A stretch of 64,000 nt of DNA from an uncultured Acidimicrobiaceae bacterium (GTDB taxonomy: Bacteria > Actinomycetota > Acidimicrobiia > Acidimicrobiales > Ilumatobacteraceae): contig CAIXIJ010000018.1 of the NCBI GenBank assembly GCA_903919455.1, positions 33,934-97,933 on the forward strand, in the 5' to 3' direction. Under the pieces are notes generated by a model. The model was not told the origin of the DNA. It did not search any database and was given only the letters and a program-made list of their open reading frames with translations. Position 1 is the first letter of the stretch. Every line of letters begins with the position of its first letter. This document shows, one piece after another, positions 36,926 to 45,520 of the stretch. Position numbers and translations under genes: made by a program.

Positions 36926-39418
36926 ATGGCGCTCGACCCCAAGAAGTGGACCCTGAAGACCAACGAGGCCTTCGCGGCCGCCATCGACCAGGCGAAATCC
37001 CTCAGCAACCCCGAGCTCACACCCGACCACCTGATGGCTGCGCTGATGCGCCAGGACGACACCATCGTCCCGGCAGTGCTCGCCAAGCTGGGCCTCGCCC
37101 CATTGATGGTGCGCAACAAGGCCGACGAAGCCGTCGCCAAGCTGCCGAAGGCATTCGGTGGCAGCGAACCGCGAATGAACCGCGAGCTCGACAACGTCGC
37201 CCAGAACGCTCAGCAGTATCAGAAGGACTTGAAGGACGACTTTCTATCGGTCGAGCACCTGCTGCTGGCGATGAACCAGCGGCTCGGCGTGGGCAGCGAG
37301 GAACTGCTCCAGGCGCTGAAGGAGGTGCGCGGTAGCCACCGCGTCACAAGCCAGAACCCCGAGGAACACTTCGCGGCGTTGGCGAAGTACGGCCAAGACC
37401 TCACCCAACGCGCCCGCGACGGCAAGATCGACCCCGTCATCGGGCGAGACGACGAGATTCGCCGCGTCATCCAAGTGCTCAGCCGTCGAACGAAGAACAA
37501 CCCCGTCCTCATCGGCGAGCCCGGCGTGGGCAAGACGGCCATCGTGGAGGGTTTGGCCCGACGCATCGCCGACGGCGATGTTCCCGAGGGCTTGAAGGAC
37601 AAGCGCCTCATCTCGCTCGACATCGGCAGCATGCTCGCCGGGGCGAAGTACCGCGGCGAGTTCGAGGAGCGCCTGAAGGCGGTCCTCAAGGAGATCACCG
37701 ACGCCGCAGGAGAGGTCATCACCTTCGTCGACGAGATCCACACCATCGTCGGCGCCGGCGGGGCCGAGGGTGCGATGGACGCCGGCAACATGATCAAGCC
37801 GATGCTCGCCCGCGGCGAGCTGCGCATGGTGGGAGCCACCACGCTCGACGAGTACCGGAAGTACGTCGAGAAAGACCCTGCGCTCGAGCGTCGGTTCCAA
37901 CAGGTCTACGTGGGCGAGCCGTCGGTGGACGACACCATCGGCATCCTGCGCGGCCTGAAGGAACGCTACGAAGTGCACCATGGCGTGCGCATCCAAGACA
38001 CGGCGCTGGTGGCCGCCGCTGTGCTGAGCAACCGCTATCTCACCAACCGCTTTCTGCCCGACAAGGCCATCGACCTCGTCGACGAGGCTGCCAGCAAGCT
38101 GCGCATCGAGATCGACAGCCTGCCCACCGAGATCGATGTGGTGCAGCGACGCATCTTCCAGCTCGAAATCGAGCAGGTTGCACTGGAGAAGGAAACCGAC
38201 GCCGCCTCGCACGAGCGGCTCGATGCATTGGTGGAGGAACTGGCCTTGCTGAACGTGCAGGTCCACACCATGAAGGCGCACTGGGAGAACGAGAAGCAGG
38301 CCATCGACGCCATCCGCTCGCTCAAGGAAGAACTCGAGCAGTTGCGCACCCAGGTGGAGCGCGAAACCGACCTGGCCATCGCTGCCGAGATCCGTTACGG
38401 CCGCATTCCAGAACTCGAGCGTCGCATCTCCGAAGCCACCGAACACCTCGACCATCTGCAGGCTGGAAACCGGATGCTGAAAGAAGAAGTCGACAGCGAC
38501 GACATCGCGGAAGTTGTCGCAAAGTGGACCGGGGTGCCCGTCAGTCGCCTGATCGAGAGCGAGATGTCGAAGCTCGTCCACCTCGAGCCCATGCTGCATC
38601 AACGTGTCATCGGCCAGGACGACGCTGTCACAGCCGTGGCCAACGCCATCCGACGATCGCGCGCCGGCCTCTCTGATCCGAATCGTCCGATCGGCTCGTT
38701 CATGTTCCTAGGGCCCACCGGCGTCGGCAAGACCGAACTCGCTCGGGCGGTGGCCGAGTACCTCTTCGACGATGAGAAGTCGATGGTTCGCATCGACATG
38801 GGCGAGTACATGGAGAAGTTCTCCGTTACCCGTCTCATCGGTGCGCCCCCGGGCTACGTGGGTTACGACGAGGGCGGTCAGCTCACCGAGGCTGTCCGTC
38901 GGCGCCCGTACAGCGTGGTGCTGCTCGACGAGATCGAGAAGGCCCACCCCGACGTCTACAACGTGCTGCTGCAGGTGCTCGACGACGGCCGCCTCACCGA
39001 TGGCCAGGGCCGCACCGTCGACTTCACGAACGTGGTGCTCATCATGACCAGCAATCTCGTCGGCGACCCTCTGTCGTTCTTCAAACCCGAGTTCATCAAC
39101 CGGGTCGACGACATCATCCGCTTCCGCAGCCTCACCGAGGCCGACCTCGAGCGCATTGTCACCATCCAGTTGGCGCATCTACGCGGCCGTATGGCAGACC
39201 GCCGCATCACGATGGACGTCACCGAACCCGCGATGGCGCACCTGGCACGCGAGGGCTACGACCCCGCCTACGGAGCGCGACCTCTGAAGCGTGTCATTCA
39301 GCGTGAGATCGCCGACCCAGCCGCATTGATGATTCTGGAGGGCAAGGTGGGCGACGGCGACACCGTCACTGTCGACGCCGCGGAGGGCCGTCTTCGTCTT
39401 GTCGTGAGCCGGGCCTGA
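36926..39418 (+). CDS. clpB: ATP-dependent disaggregase ClpB
   Basis: [15 protein letters not shown] and [18 protein letters not shown] Walker A motifs, ClpB middle domain coiled coil, [16 protein letters not shown]. Confidence 0.96.
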   Translation: MALDPKKWTLKTNEAFAAAIDQAKSLSNPELTPDHLMAALMRQDDTIVPAVLAKLGLAPLMVRNKADEAVAKLPKAFGGSEPRMNRELDNVAQNAQQYQKDLKDDFLSVEHLLLAMNQRLGVGSEELLQALKEVRGSHRVTSQNPEEHFAALAKYGQDLTQRARDGKIDPVIGRDDEIRRVIQVLSRRTKNNPVLIGEPGVGKTAIVEGLARRIADGDVPEGLKDKRLISLDIGSMLAGAKYRGEFEERLKAVLKEITDAAGEVITFVDEIHTIVGAGGAEGAMDAGNMIKPMLARGELRMVGATTLDEYRKYVEKDPALERRFQQVYVGEPSVDDTIGILRGLKERYEVHHGVRIQDTALVAAAVLSNRYLTNRFLPDKAIDLVDEAASKLRIEIDSLPTEIDVVQRRIFQLEIEQVALEKETDAASHERLDALVEELALLNVQVHTMKAHWENEKQAIDAIRSLKEELEQLRTQVERETDLAIAAEIRYGRIPELERRISEATEHLDHLQAGNRMLKEEVDSDDIAEVVAKWTGVPVSRLIESEMSKLVHLEPMLHQRVIGQDDAVTAVANAIRRSRAGLSDPNRPIGSFMFLGPTGVGKTELARAVAEYLFDDEKSMVRIDMGEYMEKFSVTRLIGAPPGYVGYDEGGQLTEAVRRRPYSVVLLDEIEKAHPDVYNVLLQVLDDGRLTDGQGRTVDFTNVVLIMTSNLVGDPLSFFKPEFINRVDDIIRFRSLTEADLERIVTIQLAHLRGRMADRRITMDVTEPAMAHLAREGYDPAYGARPLKRVIQREIADPAALMILEGKVGDGDTVTVDAAEGRLRLVVSRA

Positions 39419-39477
39419 CACTATTTCAGATTTTCCAATGACAACCTCGGATACTTGGGCCATAATCAAGATCCGGT

Positions 39478-40257
39478 ATGGCAATGGACCTGGCGATCGT
39501 CGAGGGTCGCCCCCTTCGGGGGTGGCACGGCAGAGTGCACCTCGCCCGCGCCCGCATGGGCCACTCGCACCTCACCGATCAGTCGGCCTTGCGTCTGGCG
39601 CACCCCCTGCGCCAGGCGCTCGCTGATCATTGGCGGATGCAGGGCGAACTCGAACACTCATCGGTCGTCGCCTACCAAGACCTGGCTCGGCGTCTGGCAC
39701 TACTCGAAGCGCCTGACGAACTGGTCCGCAGATCCTGGGTTGCGTCGCAGCACCAGACCACGCATGTCATGCGCTGTTTTGAACTCGCCGGCCGATACCT
39801 CGGACAGAGCATGCACCCCGGACGCTTGCGTCGCCCACTGCGCCTCCCACGGTCGCGTTCGGTCGAACTGCAGTCACTGGCCGCCGAAACACTGCTGGAC
39901 GGCGTGCTGCTGGAGAGCTACGCCGGGCGCATGGCACGCGCCCGCGCCGAGCGAGCATTCGACGCTCGCGCGCAGGAGGTACTCCAGATGATCGCCGCCA
40001 ACCAGGCGTCCAACACACTGCTTGGCCGCGAGGTGCTGGACTGGTGCCTCGATGTAGGCGGCCGACCGGTGCGGAGCGCCGTGCATGTCACCGCTGCCCG
40101 CCTACCGATCATCGGCCCGGCCATTGGAGTACCCGACGGCGTGGATCACCAAGTGCTCGCGGATCACGGCCTGTTCGACGCAGATCCGGAGCACACGGTG
40201 TTCCGTGAATTGTCGAGCGCTACCCGCCAGGTCTACCTGGCGCGCACTCAGCTGTAG
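39478..40257 (+). CDS. Ferritin-like-fold protein, possibly degenerate metal site
   Basis: Helical GELEHSSVVAYQDLARRL / HQTTHVMRCFELAGRYLG / ETLLDGVLLESYAGRMA / ANQASNTLLGREVLDWCLDVGGRPVRSAV. Confidence 0.6.
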   Translation: MAMDLAIVEGRPLRGWHGRVHLARARMGHSHLTDQSALRLAHPLRQALADHWRMQGELEHSSVVAYQDLARRLALLEAPDELVRRSWVASQHQTTHVMRCFELAGRYLGQSMHPGRLRRPLRLPRSRSVELQSLAAETLLDGVLLESYAGRMARARAERAFDARAQEVLQMIAANQASNTLLGREVLDWCLDVGGRPVRSAVHVTAARLPIIGPAIGVPDGVDHQVLADHGLFDADPEHTVFRELSSATRQVYLARTQL

Positions 40258-41753
40258 CGCAAGCAGCCGTCTTCCAGGCTGGCGTTCGGCAACGCTTCCT
40301 TCTCGAACCAGTAGTCCTGGGTGTGCTGCCACTCCGGCTTGTCACCCTTCTGCGGGAGCAGGTGCATGCTGCGCATGAGGTAGCCGGGGTTGAAGTTGTC
40401 GGGGTCCATCCACGGCCCGATCTGCATGTCGGCATCCTCGGCTGCACGCACCTCCGGCACCACTCGCTGATAGCCGTGCTCGCCCATGTAGCCGAGCAGG
40501 CGACATACGAAATCGCTGATGAGGTCGGCGCGCAGGGTCCAGCTGGCACGGAAGTACCCGAACACCCACAGCATGTTGGGCACGCCGGTGAACATCATCC
40601 CGCGATACGTAACCGTGTCGGGCCAGTGCACGGCCTTGCCATCCACTTCGAACGGGATGTCGCCGAGGACGCTGAGGTTGAAGCCGGTTGCGGTGACGAT
40701 GATGTCGGCGTCGATCTGCACGCCACCCTTGGTGAGTACGCCGGTCTCGTTGAAGGTCGCGATCTCGTCGGTCACCATCGAGGCCTTGCCGGCGCGGATG
40801 CCGGCAAAGAGGTCGCCATCGGGCACGAACGCGAGGCGCTGCTGCCACGGGCGATACCGCGGGGTGAAGTGCTTCATGTCGTAGCCCTCGGGCAACTTCT
40901 CCTGCACGATGCGCAGCAGTTCATCGCGCACCAGATCGGGGGAGTCGAACGACAACTGGGTGATGGCTTGGGCGTCGGCCAGCTTCTTTCGCCGAACGAT
41001 CTCGTGGATCCAGGTCTCGTCGATGTCCAGGGAGCGCAGCATGTCGGCCGTTTCATCGACGTTCTCGCCAGTCCAGAAGTAGGTGGGCGAGCGCTGCAGC
41101 ACGGTGGTGTGCGCAGTGTCGCCGGCGATGGCGGGCACCAGCGTGGCGGTGGTGGCACCGGATCCGATGACCAACACCTTCTTGTCCTTGTACTCCAGGT
41201 CCTCAGGCCACGTCTGCGGGTGCACGATGGTGCCCTTGTAGGTGTCCATGCCCGGCCACTCGGGCGTGTAGCCCTCTTCGAACTTGTAGTAGCCCTGGCA
41301 CATCCAGAGGAAGTTGCACGTCACGGTCTTCACCTGGTCGGTGGCGAGGTCGCGCACATGCAGCGTCCACAGGTTCGTTCCGCTGTCGAAGCCGGCGTGT
41401 TCGATCTTGTGGCCGTAGCGGATGTGCTGTCCGAGATCGTTCTCCTCGATCACCTCGCCCATGTACTTCAGAATCTCGTCGGCGGTGGCGATGGGTGCGC
41501 CCGTCCAGGGCTTGAAGCGGTACCCGAAGGTGTACAGGTCGCTGTCGCTACGAATGCCGGGGTACTTGTGCCAGTGCCAGGTGCCACCGAAACTCTCGAA
41601 CTTGTCGAAGGCCACGAAGGTCTTCCCCGGGCACTGCGTTGCGAGGTGATAGAGGCCACCCACGCCACTAATTCCGGCGCCGACGACCACGACGTCGAAA
41701 TGTTCGGTGGCCTCGCTACCAGCGATGCCCGAGAGTGTTGCGGTCTGACTCAT
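40248..41753 (-). CDS. Flavin-containing monooxygenase / Baeyer-Villiger-like
   Basis: DVVVVGAGISGVGGLYHL, GGTWHWHKYPGIRSDSD, KVLVIGSGATTATLVPAIA, VTATGFNLSVLGD. Confidence 0.93.
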   Translation of the reverse strand: MSQTATLSGIAGSEATEHFDVVVVGAGISGVGGLYHLATQCPGKTFVAFDKFESFGGTWHWHKYPGIRSDSDLYTFGYRFKPWTGAPIATADEILKYMGEVIEENDLGQHIRYGHKIEHAGFDSGTNLWTLHVRDLATDQVKTVTCNFLWMCQGYYKFEEGYTPEWPGMDTYKGTIVHPQTWPEDLEYKDKKVLVIGSGATTATLVPAIAGDTAHTTVLQRSPTYFWTGENVDETADMLRSLDIDETWIHEIVRRKKLADAQAITQLSFDSPDLVRDELLRIVQEKLPEGYDMKHFTPRYRPWQQRLAFVPDGDLFAGIRAGKASMVTDEIATFNETGVLTKGGVQIDADIIVTATGFNLSVLGDIPFEVDGKAVHWPDTVTYRGMMFTGVPNMLWVFGYFRASWTLRADLISDFVCRLLGYMGEHGYQRVVPEVRAAEDADMQIGPWMDPDNFNPGYLMRSMHLLPQKGDKPEWQHTQDYWFEKEALPNASLEDGCLRYS

Positions 41754-41876
41754 GACGGCTCCTGATCCCATGGGTTCGATGTCGAGCATCGCACGGTGGC
41801 CTCCACCGCTCCTAGGCGAACGTACCGATGACGTACCGCGTCGAACTAGGTACGAAAGACCCAACGCTCCACCAGA

Positions 41877-43058
41877 TCAGGTAAGGCCACTGACCACACT
41901 GCTCACCCGAGCCCGACACGCCTGCAGTTGGACGCGCACCGCCGCCGACAGACCCGGGTCTCGAAGCGCCCGCACCCCCGGATACACCCGGCGATCCGGC
42001 AGCACGTTGCAGAGCAGCACAGGACTGGCCCGGACAGCCCACGTATGGTCGGCGCGTTCGCTGAAGCGCACATCGGCCAACAGACCGTCGAGCGTGCGCA
42101 GGTCCGCGTACTTACCGCGATCCGGCACACCCATCGCCGAGATGAAGTTGCCCAGGCTCCAGAACGTCACGACGCCGTGCACGGTCTCCATCGGCTGCGG
42201 CACATGCGGTCCGTGCATCACGATCAGGTCGGGCTTGGCAGCCGCGCTGGTGATGGCGTTCACCACCGCGCGGTCCTCAGCGATCGGACCGTTCTGCATC
42301 TCCATGTACACGTGAAGACTGACGATCACCACCTCGGCACCGAGACGGCGAGCAACGGCCACATCGCGGATCACCTGCGCAGGCTGCACCGCCCGGTTCA
42401 CTCGCCACAGGTCGGCGGGGAAACCGACGTTGCTGTTCCGGGCGTAGGCGAGATGCGCCACGCGGACACCCTTCACCGTGAAGTAGGCGACAGCGGCTTC
42501 GGTGGACGAACGGGCGGTGCCGCTGTGACCGAGGTGCGCGGCATCGAGTGCAGCCAACGTGGTGCGGATACCGTCCACGCCAAGGTCGTAGGCATGGTTC
42601 GACGCGGTGCTGCACCGATCGAACCCCACCTGCGCCAGGTCGAACGGCGCCTCGTGTGGCGCCGCCAGCAGATGCGTGCCGGTGTAACTGGTGCCCAGGT
42701 AACCCACATCGCCACCACGTGCCGTGATGGGTGTTTCCATGTGGCAGATGGCTAGATCGGCGTTGCGGATGAGTGCCGTGACCGGCCGAAGGAACGGTTC
42801 GAAGTCGTAGCGCACGCCCGGCCCAGCGAGGCCGGACGCCAGGGTGTTCAGGTGACCTTCCGCCAGAAAGTCGCCCACGGCGGCCACGGTGAAGCTGCGC
42901 AGCGGTGTGCCAGCGCGTACGGCTGGCGCGGTGGCAGTAGCGGCACCCGTCACCGTCGCCACCAGCACACGTGGCGCGCTGCTGGTGACCGAGGCCGAGG
43001 CCGCCAAGAGAGCTCCCGCCACCACGGCGGCTATCACCACTCCTCGACGCACACCCAC
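41877..43058 (-). CDS. CapA family (poly-gamma-glutamate synthesis-like) secreted protein
   Basis: FTVAAVGDFLAEG, ADLAICHMETPIT, DRCSTASNHAYDLGVDGIRTTLAALD, IVMHGPHVPQPMETVHGVVTFWSLGNFI. Confidence 0.88.
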   Translation of the reverse strand: MGVRRGVVIAAVVAGALLAASASVTSSAPRVLVATVTGAATATAPAVRAGTPLRSFTVAAVGDFLAEGHLNTLASGLAGPGVRYDFEPFLRPVTALIRNADLAICHMETPITARGGDVGYLGTSYTGTHLLAAPHEAPFDLAQVGFDRCSTASNHAYDLGVDGIRTTLAALDAAHLGHSGTARSSTEAAVAYFTVKGVRVAHLAYARNSNVGFPADLWRVNRAVQPAQVIRDVAVARRLGAEVVIVSLHVYMEMQNGPIAEDRAVVNAITSAAAKPDLIVMHGPHVPQPMETVHGVVTFWSLGNFISAMGVPDRGKYADLRTLDGLLADVRFSERADHTWAVRASPVLLCNVLPDRRVYPGVRALRDPGLSAAVRVQLQACRARVSSVVSGLT

Positions 43059-43069
43059 CCGCTGATGGT

Positions 43070-43191
43070 ACGCCCCTGCGCGGGTCAGCGGTTTCGCGGC
43101 GGGATGTTTCCCAAACCGGCTTCCCGGTGGTGGGGTTCCCGGTTTCCGGGAACCACACCACCGAGTTCGGCCACGCCCCTGCGCGGGTCAG
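43070..43191. repeat. 19-bp direct repeat (ACGCCCCTGCGCGGGTCAG) flanking a strong hairpin
   Basis: Identical copies at 43070-43088 and 43173-43191; hairpin GGTTCCCGG-TTT-CCGGGAACC at 43134-43154. Confidence 0.8.
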
Positions 43192-44003
43192 GCTTTGCGG
43201 TACTTCCGAATGGCGATGGGGGCCATCACGACCATGATGCCGAACGACCAGGCGAGGCTGCCCCACACATAGGCGCGAGGGTCGGTACCCAGCATCAGCG
43301 AACGCACCGCACGCACGGTGACGCTGACCGGCTGGCGCTCGGCCCACCAGCGCAGCCAACTCGGCATGGTGTCGACCGGCACGAAGGCGTTCGACGCAAA
43401 CACCAGCGGCGCAATGAACGGGAAGGCTGCAGCCTGCGCGGCCTCGGCGTTGGAGACGACCAGACCGACGATGGCGAAGATCCAGCACATCGACAGACCG
43501 AACAGCACCATCACGCCGATCGCCGCCACGTTCTCGAGGAATGAACCCGTCGGCCGGAAGTCGACGACGTACCCGACCGCGATCATCAGCGTGACGGTGA
43601 CGACGTTGCGCACGCTGTCGGCTGCCACTCGACCGCCCAGCACTGCGCTGCGCGCCATGGGCAGGCTCTTGAGCCGCTCGAGCAGACCTTTCTGGCGATC
43701 CTCAGCAAGACCCACCGCAGTGTTGATGGCGCCGAACACGACGGTCTGCACGAAGATGCCGGGCATCAGGTAGTTCACGTAGCTCACGCCACCGGGAGCC
43801 TGGATGGCCCCACCGAACACGTAGCGGAACATCAGCACGAAGATCAACGGCTGCACGAGGGCGAACACGAGTAACTCCGGCACGCGCCGGATGACCGTGA
43901 GGTTGCGCCACGTCATCGACAGGTTGTCGCGAAGGGCCCAGCCCACGCCGGCGCCCTTCTTGAGCGAGATCGGCGTGTGCGTGGGGGCGACCGTGGCGCT
44001 CAT
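43188..44003 (-). CDS. ABC-2 type transporter permease (DrrB-like)
   Basis: NLTVIRRVPELLVFALVQPLIFVLMFRYVFGGAI, AFPFIAPLVFASNAFVPVDTMPSWLRWWAERQPVSVTVRAVRSLMLG. Confidence 0.93.
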   Translation of the reverse strand: MSATVAPTHTPISLKKGAGVGWALRDNLSMTWRNLTVIRRVPELLVFALVQPLIFVLMFRYVFGGAIQAPGGVSYVNYLMPGIFVQTVVFGAINTAVGLAEDRQKGLLERLKSLPMARSAVLGGRVAADSVRNVVTVTLMIAVGYVVDFRPTGSFLENVAAIGVMVLFGLSMCWIFAIVGLVVSNAEAAQAAAFPFIAPLVFASNAFVPVDTMPSWLRWWAERQPVSVTVRAVRSLMLGTDPRAYVWGSLAWSFGIMVVMAPIAIRKYRKA

Positions 44004-44929
44004 TGCGCTGCTCCATTCGTGCCGGTGAGGGCGAGGAAGACATCGTCGAGAGTGGGTTCACGCAAGGCCACGTGCGCAGGCACGATGCCATGCTTGTCGA
44101 GGCGATTGAGGGCGTCGCGCAGGGTGGTAGGCCCATCGGCCATCACGGTGCGCACGATGGTGCTGGCAGTGGTGGTGGTGCCGAGCACCACTGCGGCTTC
44201 CTCCGCGGTAGCCGCCTTTGCGAACTCGAGCTCGATCACCGTGTCGCCGAGGCGGGCCTTCAGTTGTTTCGCTGTACCTTCGGCGGCAACCAAACCCTTG
44301 TCGATGACCACGATGTTGTCGGCAAGGCGATCGGCCTCTTCGAGGTACTGAGTGGTGAGCAGCACGGTGGTGCCGTCGGCCACGAGGGTTTCGATGACCT
44401 CCCACAGATCGAGGCGACTCGCAGGGTCGAGGCCAGTGGTGGGTTCGTCGAGGAACAACACCGGGGGTTGCGACACCAGGGCCGCACCAAGGTCCAGACG
44501 GCGGCGCATACCACCGGAGTAGGTGCGCACGGGACGGTCGCCGGCGTCGGAGAGACGGAACTGGTCGAGCAGAGCGGTTGCACGCGACCGGGCATCCGGC
44601 TTCGACATGTGGTTCAGGCGGCCGACGAGGTACAGGTTTTCGCGACCGGTGAGGTTCTCGTCGACCGCGGCGTACTGGCCTGCCAAGCCGATACTGCGGC
44701 GAACTGCCTGCGGATGTGCGTGCACGTCGAATCCGTTCACCACGCCACGACCCGACGTGGGAGGAGCGACGGTGGTGAGCATCCGCACCATGGTGGTCTT
44801 GCCAGCGCCATTGGCACCGAGCAGGCCCAGCACCGTGCCACGAGGCACGGCCAGCGAGATGTGGTCGACAGCCACCACCTCGTCGTATGTCTTGCGGAGT
44901 TCCTCGGCGAGGATCGCATTCTCTGTCAT
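44000..44929 (-). CDS. Daunorubicin-resistance-type ABC ATP-binding protein (DrrA-like)
   Basis: LGLLGANGAGKTTMVRMLTTVAPPTSGRGVVNGFDV, YSGGMRRRLDLGAALVSQPPVLFLDEPTTGLDPASR. Confidence 0.93.
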   Translation of the reverse strand: MTENAILAEELRKTYDEVVAVDHISLAVPRGTVLGLLGANGAGKTTMVRMLTTVAPPTSGRGVVNGFDVHAHPQAVRRSIGLAGQYAAVDENLTGRENLYLVGRLNHMSKPDARSRATALLDQFRLSDAGDRPVRTYSGGMRRRLDLGAALVSQPPVLFLDEPTTGLDPASRLDLWEVIETLVADGTTVLLTTQYLEEADRLADNIVVIDKGLVAAEGTAKQLKARLGDTVIELEFAKAATAEEAAVVLGTTTTASTIVRTVMADGPTTLRDALNRLDKHGIVPAHVALREPTLDDVFLALTGTNGAAQ

Positions 44930-44946
44930 GTTCTGGATCATACCCA

Positions 44947-44968
44947 ATAGTTGACTCTTATCAACTAT
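44947..44968. promoter_or_regulatory. MarR-type operator candidate between marR and drrAB
   Basis: Inverted repeat ATAGTTGA-CTCTTA-TCAACTAT plus further half-site GTCAAC at about 44977. Confidence 0.65.
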
Positions 44969-45004
44969 AGAGTGATGTCAACTTCTGGGCTACACTGTCC
45001 ACCA

Positions 45005-45463
45005 ATGGCCGACAGCGATCCGAAACTCGCCGACACTTGGGCGCGACTCTCGGGCCTGTTCTCGTCGCGACGCGACGCCCTGTTCGAGCAGCTCGCCGAA
45101 CTGGGGCTGAACCCGCCCCACGGTGTGGCGTTGATGTCGCTGCTGCACGCTGGCCCCACTCGCATGGGCGACATGGCCGAGACAATGGTGTGCGATGCCT
45201 CGTACATCACCGCTGTCGCTGATCGGCTGGAAGAGCTTGGGTTGGTCGAGCGGCGCAGCAGCCCCGACGACCGTCGGGCCAAGCAGCTGGCTCTCACTGC
45301 CAAAGGCGAGAAGGTGGCCCGCCGTCTCGACGCCGTGGTCACGGAGCCCCCGCCAGCAATGACAGCGCTGTCGAAGGCCGACCGCGACGCGTTGGCGCGC
45401 ATCGCCCGCAAGCTCGGCGAGCCCGACACCTCACGCTGGATGCCGCCCCGCTCCCTGCGCTGA
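45005..45463 (+). CDS. MarR family transcriptional regulator
   Basis: GDMAETMVCDASYITAVADRLEELGLVERRSSPDDRRAKQLALTAKGEKVA. Confidence 0.93.
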   Translation: MADSDPKLADTWARLSGLFSSRRDALFEQLAELGLNPPHGVALMSLLHAGPTRMGDMAETMVCDASYITAVADRLEELGLVERRSSPDDRRAKQLALTAKGEKVARRLDAVVTEPPPAMTALSKADRDALARIARKLGEPDTSRWMPPRSLR

Positions 45464-45467
45464 AGCA

Positions 45468-45481
45468 GGGACCAAGGTCCA
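45468..45481. promoter_or_regulatory. DosR-like dyad GGGACCAAGGTCCA upstream of the Nfn-rubrerythrin fusion
   Basis: GGGAC-N4-GTCC dyad centred about 46 bp upstream of the ATG at 45521. Confidence 0.4.
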
Positions 45482-45520
45482 TAGCCGCCAGGAGCAGGTC
45501 CGTCTTACGCTCCACATGAG

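Noticed and set aside
37244-38602. 452-aa minus-strand ORF
   Set aside because: Antisense to clpB; no independent support.
40323-41765. 480-aa plus-strand ORF
   Set aside because: Antisense shadow of the flavin monooxygenase gene.
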